NCBI GenBank assembly: GCA_037178975.1
Contig: JASJZH010000002.1
Coordinates: 496,001-560,000 of the forward strand
Direction: 5' to 3'
Length of the DNA stretch: 64,000 nucleotides
Source of the DNA: Oscheius tipulae
Taxonomy: Eukaryota; Nematoda; Chromadorea; Rhabditida; Rhabditidae
Shown here: positions 51,340 to 62,823 of the stretch, one piece after another
Numbering within the stretch: the first letter of the stretch is position 1
Layout: each line of letters starts with the position of its first letter
The notes under the pieces: generated by a model
The model's database searches: none
Told to the model about the DNA's origin: nothing
What the model saw: the letters and a program-made list of their open reading frames with translations, nothing else
Translations under genes and position numbers: made by a program

Positions 51340-53963
51340 ATGAAAGCTTTAGGGATGCTAAAAACTTCGAAAAGATTCCTGGCTATAGTCACTCCAAGGA
51401 ATGAAAGGTTCGCTCGATTGGAGGAGCGGGATCTGGCAGTATTTGAACGGATTTTGGGGAGGGAGAATGTGAAAACTGAGGAGTTGGAGCTCTACAATAC
51501 GGACTGGTCCAAGTGGTACAAGGGTGGGTTCCAGGGGGGTGCTTTGGCTCTAATAGTGATGCAAAAATGGTTTATAAAGTGTTTCATGAATAGATATAGT
51601 CCAACGTCCAGCGGCCCTTACAAATTCTTTAAAGGAGCCTCGAGAGAAAATTACAGTAACCCGCGCTCGTTCTGGCTGATTCTTGCTATTTAGCCGTGTT
51701 CACAGTCATTTTTTTCCACTGACCTTGAAATCAATGCCCAAAATATATATCTACCTGCCAACATAATTGATGAAAAAATCCTGAAACTTCTACCACTGTG
51801 ATATAAAGCATACACGACGGCAGACCAGCAAAGGCTGGGTACTTCTCAGATTTTGTACAGAAAAACAGGCAAAATCGTCAAGCATCGAGCTTTGTGACAC
51901 TCCCATTATGTTCTGAGCAGAATAGTGGACAAACTGGAATATTTTTGATGGCGAGTGATGTAAACGAGGAAATTTGAACCTGATTGTTCTAAAATGATAA
52001 CGAAAATGAGAAAACCAGGGTGGAATAATTTCAGGCAAATCTCAATGTGTTCTCACTCCAACCTCTACAGAACAAGTCAGTGCTCTTATGGCTCACTGTT
52101 CTCGGCGAAAATTGGCTGTGGTTCCACAATCTGGCAATACTGGGCTTGTCGGGGGCTCGATTCCCATTCACGATGAGTTGATCCTATCCATGACGAAGCT
52201 CAACCACCATTTTGAGTTCAACGAGTCTTCAGGTGGGGTCCTGAAAACAGTCATTTTAGACGTTTTATGTTCTGAAAGAAGCTCAAAATGAACAACCGTG
52301 CAGAACATGAAAAGTCACTTTTTTGACCAGAAAAACGCGTTAGAAAAATAGAAGTCTGACCAGAGGATCCGAACCAGATATTAACCGGGCCCAACGTTAC
52401 TCGACCTGCGAGATCGGACTATCTTTCACACCAAGTCTTGTCGAAAGTGCGCAAACTCTCCAAGGCAGTTTTTATGGTCCAAAAAGTTTGAGTTTTTGTT
52501 CTGCAATGTTGTAGCCCTTGATCTGTTCTACTATTTTGCAGAACATTGCAAACACGAAAAATGGAATTTTTGGTCCCAAAATGGTCGTCCAAGCCATGAT
52601 TCTACAAGTTTAGGTGTTCTAACTTGCGATGCCGGCTTTATCCTAGAAGAATTGGATAGGAAACTAACCGATTACGGGTACATGATGCCATTTGATCTCG
52701 GGGCTAAAGGATCCTGTCTTATCGGCGGGAATATTACTACCTGCGCTGGAGGAATCCGTCTATTGCGGTACGGAAGTCTTCATGCCCATCTTCTGGGACT
52801 GACAGCTGTGAGTTGATAAAGAGAGAGAGAGAGAGAGAGTGAGGGAGAGTTTTTCAGGTACTTCCAGACGACAAAGGAACAGTCCTGGATTGTGGTAGTC
52901 AGCTGAGAAAGGATAATACCAGTCTACATCTTCCGCATCTGTTCCTAGGCAGTGAGGGACAGCTCGGAGTGGTTACAAGGTACTGTCTCTGTCTCTCTCT
53001 CTCTCTGACTATCACTGTCTCTGTTCCAGAATCTCCATGACTACCGTAACTCGTCCTAAAAGTGTCCAATCTCTCATGCTTGGTACAGACTCATTCGATA
53101 GCTGTAGGAAAATCCTTCGATTAGCTAGGAGGGAGCTGGGAGAGGTACAGTGACAATGACAGTGACAGTGACAGTTTTAGATTCTCTCTTCCTTCGAATT
53201 CATGGATCGCTACGTAATGGAGTCTCTGGAAGAAAATCTCTCCCTCACCAATGTCCTCAAAACCAGTCCCAACTTCAATCTGTTGGTCGAAACTTCGGGT
53301 TCGAATAAAGAACACGACATGGCCAAAGTCGAAGCCTTTCTGGAGAAGTGTCTCACTGAAGAACTGGCCCAAGACGGTGTCGTGGCCGGATCAGCCAAGG
53401 AATCCTTCAATATGTGGCAGTTGAGAGAAAGTGCTCCTTTGGCAACGGCCAAAGACGGCTGGGTCTACAAGCACGATGTCTCTCTGCCTTTGGAACATTT
53501 TTACACAATTTCTGAGGTTTTCGTAACTGTTATTGAGAGATAGTCGTTGTCCAGATAGTCAAGGAAAAGTGCCAGGGATTGGTCAAGCGGGTAGTCACTT
53601 ACGGTCATCTGGGAGACGGGAACAGTCATCTGAACATCACTTCCGATGGGTTCAGTCAGGAACTTTATGATAGGTGAGTATGTGCCTCTATCTCTCTCTT
53701 CTTTCCTTGTCTCTTTGTCTCTCTGTCTCAATGTCTCTCTCTCTCTGTCTCTCTGTAACTCTCTCACTTCCAGACTCTACCCCGACCTTTACGAATGGGT
53801 AGTGAACAAGGGAGGTTCAATTTCGGCCGAGCACGGGATAGGACAAATGAAGCTAGCATACTCTGACTATGGCAAGAGTCAAGTGGAAAGAGAACTGGTC
53901 AAGAAGCTCAAGAGTCTATTCGATCCCAATGGTATACTGAATCCGTACAAATTTGTAAACTAG
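51340..53963 (+). CDS. d2hgdh: D-2-hydroxyglutarate dehydrogenase, mitochondrial
   Basis: Exons 51340-51523, 52035-52232, 52614-52807, 52858-52979, 53030-53144, 53181-53516, 53555-53673, 53774-53963; 485 residues. FAD enzyme oxidising D-2-hydroxyglutarate to 2-oxoglutarate in mitochondria. A basic N-terminus ([19 protein letters not shown]) fits a transit peptide. The PCMH-type FAD domain has [27 protein letters not shown], then [11 protein letters not shown], and [13 protein letters not shown]. The C-terminal FAD-oxidase domain has [23 protein letters not shown] (metal/substrate His residues), [11 protein letters not shown] and ends [11 protein letters not shown]. Length is normal. The two large 5' introns contain a tRNA-like fragment and a fold-back repeat. 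Convergent with the nucleoside hydrolase gene; only 42 bp separate the stops. Confidence 0.96.
52361..52432 (-). repeat. tRNA-like sequence in D2HGDH intron 2
   Basis: Minus strand: GATAGTCCGATCTCGCAGGT and ATCTGGTTCGGATCCTCTGG (B-box GGTTCGGATCC). The A-box region is degenerate. Confidence 0.5.
52495..52552. repeat. AAAGTTGTAG fold-back family copy
   Basis: TTGTTCTGCAATGTTGTAGC facing CTACTATTTTGCAGAACATT around TTGATCTG, in intron 2 of D2HGDH. Stem of about 18 bp with few mismatches. Confidence 0.75.
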
Positions 53964-54005
53964 TGATTTTTGACTGGTACGCCTAAATGAAGAGAATTTA
54001 TTCAG

Positions 54006-55921
54006 TCACCACTTTCCACTGGTAGTTTTGATCATCCAATCGTCCACAACTTGTACATTGTAGGAAGTGACAAAAGTAACCGGCTCTCTCGTTCTGTCAA
54101 TCAGCTTGCCCTGCTTAGCCATGTACTCGTCGTCCTCATTGCTCCAGAGGACGTCCGTCCAGTCCACGGCCACCTGTCCCCTCGTGAACCTTCCTCCCAG
54201 CTCGACATTGACTCTCAGATAAGTCTTCTTATGAATGACAGAGACAGGGTCAATGGCAGTGGCCATAGCAATCTCGTCACAGTAGGTGAACTGTCGGCTG
54301 TTGTTGGCCAGGATCTCACGACCGACATGGGTAGCAGTGGACAGGTAGTCAGCCAGAAGGGTTCCAGTGCGGAGGTGGGCATCGAAGTCGATCAGCTTCT
54401 CGTGCTAGAAAGGGGAGAGTCAGCCTCTGTCTCTGTCATTGTATCTCACCTTCGGTCCTTCCATGAAGAACGCCTCCCAGGGAACCAGAGTAATATTCTT
54501 CATCTCCTTCAGAACGATAGAGGCAGCTTCTGGATCCCCATGAAAGTTGAACTCGGCGGTTGAGTTTGAATCCACATTTCCGATACCATAAAAGTTGCCT
54601 CCCATGATGACAGTTCTCTTGGGCTGATTGACAAAATTTTTATCCAATTTGATGGCCAAAGCAATGTTGGTCAAGGGACCAAGACAGACCAGGGTGGCGT
54701 CAGGGTTCTCCTAGAAGAAGAGAGGGTGACAGAGACAGAGGCAATGACTCACCCTGGTCAATTGGATCAGAGCCAGCGCTGCAATCTGACTCTCATGAGA
54801 CGTGAAATCCGTGTCCAGAACAGGCGGGAACGATTCCGGTCGGTCTCCAATACCATCCTTTCCGAAGAAGACATTCTCGCTGATGACCTCATCATCAGTC
54901 TCCTTTATGAACGGATAGGAAGCTCCCTTGAAGACTGGAATCTTCCTGGTCACTCCATTGGCCCGAATGGTTCTGATAACATTGGCAGTCGACTGGTCTA
55001 CATTGACACAACCGTGCACAGTTGTGATGGCAACTACCTGAACGTTTGACTCTTTGTCTGTATTCACACATGTTAATCCCTCTGTCTACCAGCTGATAAC
55101 GAGGCGTTTGCTCGGAGAGATTAGTGACAGGACGGGCGGGACTGTTCCCCCAGCAGAGCTCTTTTCGTCGATCAGCCCACATTAAAAAAAAGTCAGATTT
55201 CTTCATAATCCTTTTGCACTCAAAAAGGAAGCCGTCTTTTGATCGAGTCAAGGGACGGGGAGAGAGACAGAGAGAGGGCAAATACTAAAATGCAAGATTT
55301 GAAATTAAAACGAGCATCAGGACCTCAGCGCTAACGAGAGCTTTAGGGGTTGTTAAAAAAATACTTATTTCATTTTCCGGGTTCGAACACCCACCTTCAG
55401 ATTACTTGACGACCGTGCGAACCAGTCAGCCATTTGACGGAATTTTTCCGAGACGGTACGGGTGCGCTCGTTTTTATTCAAATGGTCTAGTGATTACCGC
55501 ATTCGATTGGGGATCAAACGTCACAGTGGATCGTTGGCTCGATCCCCGCAGGAGAGAAACTTTTTGTTTTCAGGTCTCCTAGGGTATTTCAGGGTGCAGA
55601 TATCACGCTTTGTCAGGGAAACAGACAGTGAGACAGAGACAGAGAGAACTCACTTCAGCTCCCGGATGTTGAAGTGCCAAGGAGATCGCTCTGACATCGT
55701 CCGAGACTCCGTCCGTATCTGAACTCTACCACACTCTTACTCTCACCGGAACTTACCAATGATCAGCTTGGTCCTACCCTCGATCTTCATTGCCGCAACA
55801 GTCGCCCAAATGAGAAGAACACGCAGTGCTAAAAAGAGCAGAGATTAGATTCCTGTCTCTGATTAGATAGCAATGTGCTAAGTTGTAAGTTTTGGGCAGA
55901 ACCTGAGAGGATGGAGGGCAT
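54006..55921 (-). CDS. Secreted inosine/uridine-preferring nucleoside hydrolase
   Basis: Exons 55921-55903, 55828-55757, 55718-55654, 55037-54753, 54710-54450, 54404-54006; 366 residues. Hydrolyses purine/pyrimidine ribonucleosides to base plus ribose (IUNH superfamily, Ca2+-dependent). The first tiny exon (MPSILS) joins [15 protein letters not shown] in phase, giving a signal peptide and thus a likely secreted or lysosomal enzyme. Catalytic Asp cluster: [15 protein letters not shown]; then [49 protein letters not shown] and the C-terminal AIDPVSV Asp. Animal homologs exist in invertebrates but not mammals. Intron 3 (55038-55653) carries tRNA-like fold-back element D. Confidence 0.92.
55324..55606. 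mobile_element. Head-to-head tRNA-like fold-back element (copy D)
   Basis: Termini are eroded (TCAGCGCTAACGAGAGCTTT / CTAGGGTATTTCAGGGTGCA). The left module on the minus strand has TGACTGGTTCGCACGGTCGT, CAAGTAATCTGAAGG and TGGGTGTTCGAACCCGG (B-box). The right module on the plus strand has AAATGGTCTAGTGATTACCG and TTGGCTCGATCCCCGCAGG. The shared core is GAGACGGTACGGGTGCGCTC. Confidence 0.85.
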
Positions 55922-56539
55922 TTTCCGGTATTGGTTGGGAGAGTTGTTTGAGGGAGAACATGAGTTGAAAGGGGTCGACTGATTGTTTGGATTGGTACAG
56001 GAGAGCGAAAGAGGAAATACTGCAGCTGTCTTTGAGACTGGAAGAGATGGTAGAAGGAGATAAGTGGAGAGAACTGGTCTTGAAAAATGAAGGGTATGGG
56101 TCAAGCAAGGAGTAAAACAAAAAGAAGACAGGGAGAAGAGTATGAGTGTAGGTACAATAGAAGAAAGCTTATCTGCTCCTATGACTGTCTCGTCAATCTA
56201 ACGCCGCGTGTAAAAGTGACTCCCTTTTCGAGAGAAACGCATCCGCTACATTTGAGTCCATTGGTATTCAGACAGACAGTTGGGAATTGTCACGAGTCGC
56301 TATGGTTCTTTCTCAAAACCACCCCATTACAAATGCAAAAGTTATGTGGGAATGGCAAACACGTTTCGATGGTTCATGGGAGATAGTTTGATAGTTCTGT
56401 CTCTGTTTCTCCATGACTCTTTCCCCATCACTCCCACAAATCTTCAAAAATCTGTTTGTGGAATCCCCTCTTCTAATATGAAGAAGCCCATCAAGCTGCC
56501 TCCCAAGGCTTCCTTTCACTCTACACATTTGACACAGTC
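55922..56539. other. Intergenic between divergent genes
   Basis: Shared upstream region of the nucleoside hydrolase (-) and ankyrin (+) genes. No exon recognised and no clear TATA box. Confidence 0.5.
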
Positions 56540-59352
56540 ATGAGCGTTGCTCCTGCGGTTCCCCGTCTCGAAGCATTGGAAGACGAGGGTCTTCCCGATC
56601 CTCCGGTCGCTTTGGTCGACATCCAGGCCCAGGACGAAAAAGGCAACTCGGCTCTGATTCTAGCCGCTGCAGAGGATCGTGTTCTCTTGGTTCAGCATAT
56701 TCTTCAACTGGCAGGAGAGACAGGGAGATTGGAACAGGTGGGCAAAATTATTTTCTGTACGGGGGAATCGAACCCGAGAGCGTTCCCTCCATTTCCAACG
56801 AATAACGGCACCTCAGTTTGAACGCCCGAAGTTCGGCGTTTGCGCGCGAGGAAGAAACTTTTCCATTTTTCACCATTTTCCCAGCATCTTTTTACTATTC
56901 TGTTAGTGTTATCGTATTCTAGGCATGTAAAAACTTACTTGTCACCAAAATTATGTGAAAACTCCAGGATTTAGGCGAACTGTGCTTCAAACGGCTATTT
57001 TCCAGCCGAAGACACTTTTGCGCTCTTTAAACCATGATTTTTAACGCTTTTTTGGCGTCACGTAGGTATTTACACACGTAGAATGAAAATGAGGTCAAAA
57101 TTAGGAAAAGGAAACTGGAAACACACGAAAATGCAATTTTTATTATAGGAATTAGAACAATTGGCTTTCTGTCGGCGTGCAAATTGTGGCGGGACCCAAA
57201 TTTTCCTTTTCGAAAAATCTTTAAAGAATTGCCTCACTGCCGATATTCGTCGGAAGCAGACTATAGCCACTCTGCTACAGCTGCCTAGCCCGAATTGTGG
57301 AAGCAGCTTTTATGTGAACCGCTTGTTTGGATGATCAACAACCAAACTTTAAGTGAATTTTTGACATCTAGAGCCAACTTTTTCTCACCTTCTACAATCT
57401 TGTAACTTTTGGCTTGACCAACAACATTGTTGAACATCACAAAGCTGGGAAAAGCTGTTTTCAGGCTGGTAAGTTTGGGACAAGTGAACCCTGTAGAAAA
57501 CTGTTCCAGTGAGTCTGTCTCTGTTATTCTCTCCCTGTTTACCTCGCCTTAGCATGCCCCTGAGCACATTTTCCGCTGTTTTGGCCGCTCTCTATATGTG
57601 TGGGTGCGTGAGAGCCGAGATCAAGATGTCTATTCTTGACATATGGTGTCTTGTTATTAGAGGATTAAGCCTATTCCCAGAGACGCGGAGACACTGAAAA
57701 CAAAAACAGTCTCAAAACGCCATCATTCCTCTCTTTCTTTCAACCCATTCAGAAATAATCTTTCAGGTGCTCACACTGCGAAATGTGGACGGAATTTCCG
57801 CTCTGGATATGGCTATTCGTAGAGGGGCGGGACGGTCGGCTGCTCTAATTGCTGAGGCAGCTTCGAAGGAGCGAAAACGACGAAGGGTGAGCCTGTTTTT
57901 GCAACTCTCTGTCTCTCGGACTCTGTCACTGTGTGACTTTAGACTCGCCTTCGTCGTCTCAGCACCTCAGCCGTGGCTCTTCGAAGACAGGGAGGTCGCG
58001 AGGAGCGGTATCACAAAAACGACGAACCTCCAACTTGTCGTGTGAAGGACATTGAGAATGCTCTGAAGAAGCGGCGAGAGGAGGATGAAAAGATTGAGGT
58101 CATTATGAGCGAGGAGGAACAGAAGTAAGTACCAGAGAGAAGGAGAGGACAGAGAAACAGACAGATAGAGAGACAGTGAATTAATGAGACAGAGAGACAG
58201 AAAGACAGAAAGACAGTTAACCTTTCCAATAATAGATTCCCACAGGAAATTGACCAATTTCCAGAGGTAAACAACTCGACCAGTTGCGCCAGAAAACCTC
58301 ATCCAATAGTTCTCTCCCTGTCGTGGATGACTCTCCAGTTGAGACCCGAAGCTTTGCCCAGAAGGCTGTCTCGTCCCTGACGGAGAAGCTCTCGAACGTC
58401 CTGAGATCCAAGAAGAACCGGGTCGAGACCCTGCCTCCTCTCGACCCACGACGGCGGGATCTTCTCAATAATCAGACCAGTTCTCTGGACAATACTGTAG
58501 ATTTCTATTTCTGTTCAAAGAAACTATGCCCTTTAGGAACCTTTCACTCCGGACTTGGCAGAAGAGGGAGAGATTGAGACTCTGGGTCCGGATGGACTGT
58601 ATCCTTCCGAAGAGAGGGGTATGTTTTGGGCTAGAGACAGATTAACATTCGGGGGAAAGAGTAGGTTCTGTGAGATGAGTGTGAGTCAAGAAGTCAACAG
58701 AAACGATCCAAGGAATTGGGTCTAGACTGATAAGTATGAGTCAAGCGAGAAGGAATGGTAGTCAAAGGGTAGGAGGTCAGAGTGAGAGTTAATTCCGAAA
58801 AGCTATTGAACAGTGAGTATGGTGAGAGTCACAGGACATTAAACAGAACACTGGAAGAGTCTTTTCAGAACCCTTTAGAAGTAGTGAGTTAAAAAAGAAG
58901 AGTCATGGTACACAAAATATCTTGAACAGATCGGACAGAGAGTCAGAGTGAGAGCCATTGTACATGCCTCCTTTGGAGCTGAACTGTCCCAGACAGTTTA
59001 TGTACCATGACTCTCACTCCGACTCACTGCTCAACAGATTCCCAAGCCTGACTCTCACCCTAACTGTCTGTTGTGTTCAGTGTCCTCTCTCACTCTGACT
59101 ATCTCTTCTGGTCAGTGTTGTAAATTGTGATTCCCCATCCGACTCACTGTTCAGCAGGTCCCCAAGTGACTCTCGCCCTCACTCTCTCACTCGGTATGAG
59201 GGTCATAGTACAGGAACTCTGAGACGCAAGAGTTCTAAATCTGACTTATCCTCCCTCTCATTCTTTCAGCAATTGCTCAATCCTATCGCTTCCCGAAGAT
59301 TCTCCATCGCCGGCGGGCTGCCTCTGAGCACCGGGCCACTGTCAAGAAGTGA
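56540..59352 (+). CDS. Ankyrin-repeat protein with basic C-terminus
   Basis: Exons 56540-56737, 57767-57886, 57943-58124, 58265-58496, 58537-58618, 59270-59352; 298 residues, phases consistent. Two ankyrin units are recognisable: DIQAQDEKGNSALILAAAED and LRNVDGISALDMAIRRGAGR. The rest is highly charged: RKRRRTRLRRLS, a Glu/Lys helix (ALKKRREEDEKIEVIMSEEE), a Ser-rich segment with VSSLTEKLSNVLRSKKNRVE, and a basic end (ILHRRRAASEHRATVKK). Likely nuclear or scaffold protein; no specific ortholog recognised. Intron 1 (1029 bp) holds a B-box-like fragment on the minus strand (56757-56790) and intron 5 (651 bp) holds a long imperfect inverted repeat. Confidence 0.78.
58943..59027. repeat. Inverted repeat in ankyrin gene intron 5
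   Basis: GAGTCAGAGTGAGAGCCATT...TACAT faces ATGTACCATGACTCTCACTC...GACTC with few mismatches and a ~34-nt loop. The surrounding intron repeats TGACTCTCACYCTNACTC words in both orientations. Confidence 0.65.
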
Positions 59353-59473
59353 ACCAGTTCCCTCCAGCCACTTGTAATCCCGACTCTTACAGCTCTCCCC
59401 ACGCTGATAAGTGGACGTCCCCCTTAAAAAGAGACATCCCGTCATCTCTTACTCCCTGTCTCTCTGTTAATAA

Positions 59474-61297
59474 ATGTTCCTCTTACTCTTACTCCTACCC
59501 AGTCCCGCCTGGTCGATCCCGGTCGATAACGGGGTCGAAGGAGAGCCAGAAATCGAATGCGGTCCTACCTCGATCACTGTCAACTTCAACACGAGGAATG
59601 TCTTTGAAGGACACGTCTATGTCAAGGGACTCTTCGACCAGACCGGCTGCCGGAACGACGAGGGAGGTAGACAGGTAAGAAGCTGGATCTTTCGAGACTC
59701 TCGTCCTCTTTCGGGCTCCAGAAGGAGGTGGCGGTGGGGAAGAGCCGCCTCTGTCAACGACAGACGCTTATGTCACTGTGCCCAGAGGAGAAAGGGCCGT
59801 CAGGAGCTTACTGGTCCATTGACAGAGGACAGAAAGTGACATGAACACGCTTTTTTCAGGTTGCTGGCATTGAACTCCCGTTTGAGACCTGTAACGTGGC
59901 CAGGACGAGGTCACTGAATCCGAGAGGAGTCTTTGTCTCCACGACGGTAGTCATCTCCTTCCATCCACAGTTTGTGACCAAGGTTGACAGGTTAGTTTCT
60001 GTCTTTCCGTCTCTCTGGGCCTATCTCTATTCTACTCCCCTTTTCCAGAGCCTACCGTCTCCAATGCTTCTACATGGAAGCTGACAAAACAGTCGCAGCT
60101 GAACTGGCAGTCTCCGAGCTGACGACTGCCTTCCAGACCGCGGTCAGTGTTCTTGAAAGCCGCGAGATATGATCTAGTTATGAGGACCGGATTATAGCCA
60201 AGTGTGGCGATGACCTTGACGCCATTGTCTCAATCTTCTTGACCAGATATCAAGAGACTGACAGAGAGAGAGAGAGAGTGAGGAACTTTTTAGGTTGTGC
60301 CCATGCCCATCTGTCGGTATGAGATTCTGGATGGAGGACCGACTGGTAGTCCAGTGGATTTCGCGGCTATTGGACAGCAGGTAGTGTGAGAGACAGAGAC
60401 AGAGAGACAGAGAGTACAGCACGACTATCACCCTTCCAGGTCTACCATAAATGGACCTGCGACTCTGAAACGACTGACACTTTCTGTGCCGTAGTCCACA
60501 GCTGTACCGTAGACGACGGGAATGGAGATACTATCCGGATTCTAGACGACGCTGGATGTGCTCTCGACCGTTTCCTGTTGAACAATCTCGAGTACCCGAC
60601 TGATCTCATGGCTGGACAGGTAGTCACTTATTCCTGTCCAATAGAGAGAATTCTTTAGGAAGCCCACGTTTACAAATACGCCGACAGAGCACAGCTCTTC
60701 TACCAATGTCAGATCAGTATTACGATCAAAGAGCCGAATGAGGACTGTGCCAGGCCACAATGTACTGAACCGACCGGATTTGGGGCTCCTAGAATTGGAG
60801 CAGGTGGGGCTGGATCTGAAGTGACTACCGTCTCTACTCCGACGAACGGGAGGAAGAGGCTGCTGTTAAGAAGACGAAGAAGTATCTGGCAAGCTGAGAA
60901 CACTATGGATGTCAGAGCAGAGATCAGTACTATGGATATCAGTGAGAAGGTAAGAGTCACTCTCTATGTCTCTCTGTGTATGTGTCTTTCTGCCTCTCGG
61001 CTCCCTGTCACCCTGTCCCTCTGTCTTTCTGTCTCTCTGTCGCTCTGTCTACCTATTCGCTCCGCTCAGAAAGACGTCCAGCTCCCCTCTTCCCTCCCTC
61101 AAGAGTTCGGAACCAGCTTCGGGCTCCACAAGGCTTTTTGTGTCACTCCCCTTATTGCCTCAGCCATAGGGACGACAGGAATCGTACTACTGGCAGCTGG
61201 GATCCTTTTTGGTAAGCTAACCAATAGTTACTGTAATCAAAACAGTACAGGTGCTTTGCTACTTCGTCCCAAGACCTTTCGAGCTGGTCCACTTTGA
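59474..61297 (+). CDS. Cuticlin, ZP-domain, cut-1-like (copy 1)
   Basis: Exons 59474-59674, 59860-59990, 60049-60142, 60294-60380, 60440-60619, 60659-60949, 61070-61211, 61251-61297; about 390 residues. Insoluble cross-linked cuticle (alae/cortical layer) component. Signal peptide MFLLLLLLPSPAWS, then the strongly conserved CUT module: VEGEPEIECGPTSITVNFNT, RNDEGGRQVAG, ARTRSLNPRGVFVSTTVV, then VDRAYRLQCFYMEADKTV, YHKWTCDSETTDTFCAVVHS, FLLNNLEYPTDLMAGQEAHV, CQISITIKEPNEDC. A basic RKRLLLRRRRS site is the probable furin-like ectodomain cleavage. A transmembrane helix (TPLIASAIGTTGIVLLAAGI) and a short tail end the protein. The final 39-nt intron is inferred; reading through gives the same stop. 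One intron (60143-60293) is absent from copy 2. Confidence 0.93.
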
Positions 61298-62823
61298 CAG
61301 ATCTTTTTTCGAGGAAATCCCTTGTGCAATATCGGCAATAAAATCCCATTGGCATTGTTTTGATTGGAAGAATGTCGCAAGGGCAGGTTTCCAGTCGCCT
61401 ATCTCAAATCACGGATCTATCTTCACCATATATGCTAATATGCCGGGGGCAACCCGTCTTCATCCGGTGGGGGTCCAACTGACCGCCGATGGCGATCAGT
61501 TACGCCACAAAACAGGAGGGAAGACAGAGAGACAGGGAGAATATTAGCGCTAGATTTATGACGAGGGAAAGTTACGTAATCGGATGAGTCACCATGGACA
61601 GTTGAAAAAGAAGAGAGAAACAGGGATAGGGGAGAGCGAAACAGGGAGACAGGGAGACAAACTATCAAAGAGACAAAGGAACAGGGGACATGGCAGGCAG
61701 CTCTTTCAAAACACTGAATCACAGAGAACTAGCACGAGACTAGAGCTACAAAGACAGAACAAAGTGGCATACAGGACTTTTACACCTGCAGCCTTGAGAC
61801 ACAGGTAGCACAGTGAGGAGCAGACAGTTCTTCCAGCACTTGACCATCAATCCCTGAACAGAAAGCGCATGGTAGAATGACCGAAAGACAGGCAGTCAGA
61901 TCCATTCCTTCAGAGCAGCACAGTAGGTCCTTGTCTTGACATCTTCTTTTTTGTAACAGCTGGAGGAGAGGAACTAGATTTTGATAAGTTCTGACAAGCC
62001 AGGGTTCTAGGTTTCAGGATTGACAGACAGACAGAGAGTCAGAGGTTGTTTCAGCACCAGCAGAGAACCTCATCCCTATACTATTAAAACTTCTACCAGT
62101 ACCAGCAGACATACCACTCTCCTCAGGCTCAACAGTACCAGTATCAGTATCCGCAGCAGAGAGACAGTACCATGGAACTTATCTGAACTATATTAGTCAG
62201 CAGCAGCGTTATGAGGATAACCGTCAGTATCTGCCAGTAAATCAGAGTAGTCATCAGGTTCCAAGAAGACTTATGGGACTACCTGGAAGAGGGTGTTCCG
62301 ACTACTGCCAAGACTGAGATTCCCAGATTACATGGTCACCAGCCTGGACAAGTTGACAGTGACAGTCCCAAAAACCACAGGGACTTCACGTCCTCTCCCC
62401 TCTCTCTTCTCCCCATCATGCTGTGTATCATGTTCGGGATTTTATGGCCCTCATGCCCAGCTGATTTGTTCATGATCTCGCAATTTCCTTTTGATAAGAG
62501 ACGCTGACAGAGACCGTGAACATGACTGAACCAACTGCTCTGAACCAATCTCCTCTTAAGAGAGATAGTATATTTCTGTGAACTGTGAGAGACAGTGACA
62601 GGGAAAGAGAGTGAGAGCGACAAGCATGACCATACTCGTGCCATTTCGCTCTTTTTGCAGCAGCGCATAATAATCCACGGGAGCGGGTTCGTGGAGGCGG
62701 CGCCCGCCCGGCTCTGGCTACATAAAGCTGGACTTTGGGAAGAAGAAAAGGCTGCGATTGCCCCCCTCTGTCCATCTTTTCTTGTCTCTTTGTCGCTCCC
62801 GTACTGTCTCCTTTTTTAGAGAA
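61298..62823. other. Intergenic, with possible decayed Gln/Tyr-rich exon
   Basis: Between the tandem cuticlins. 62080-62325 (+) contains FYQYQQTYHSPQAQQYQYQ in one frame and YISQQQRYEDNRQYLPVNQS ending GRGCSDYCQD in another, with stops upstream; it looks like remnants of a Q/Y-rich secreted protein exon. Remaining sequence has AGAGACAG runs. A TACATAAAG motif at 62718 may be the copy-2 promoter. Confidence 0.4.
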
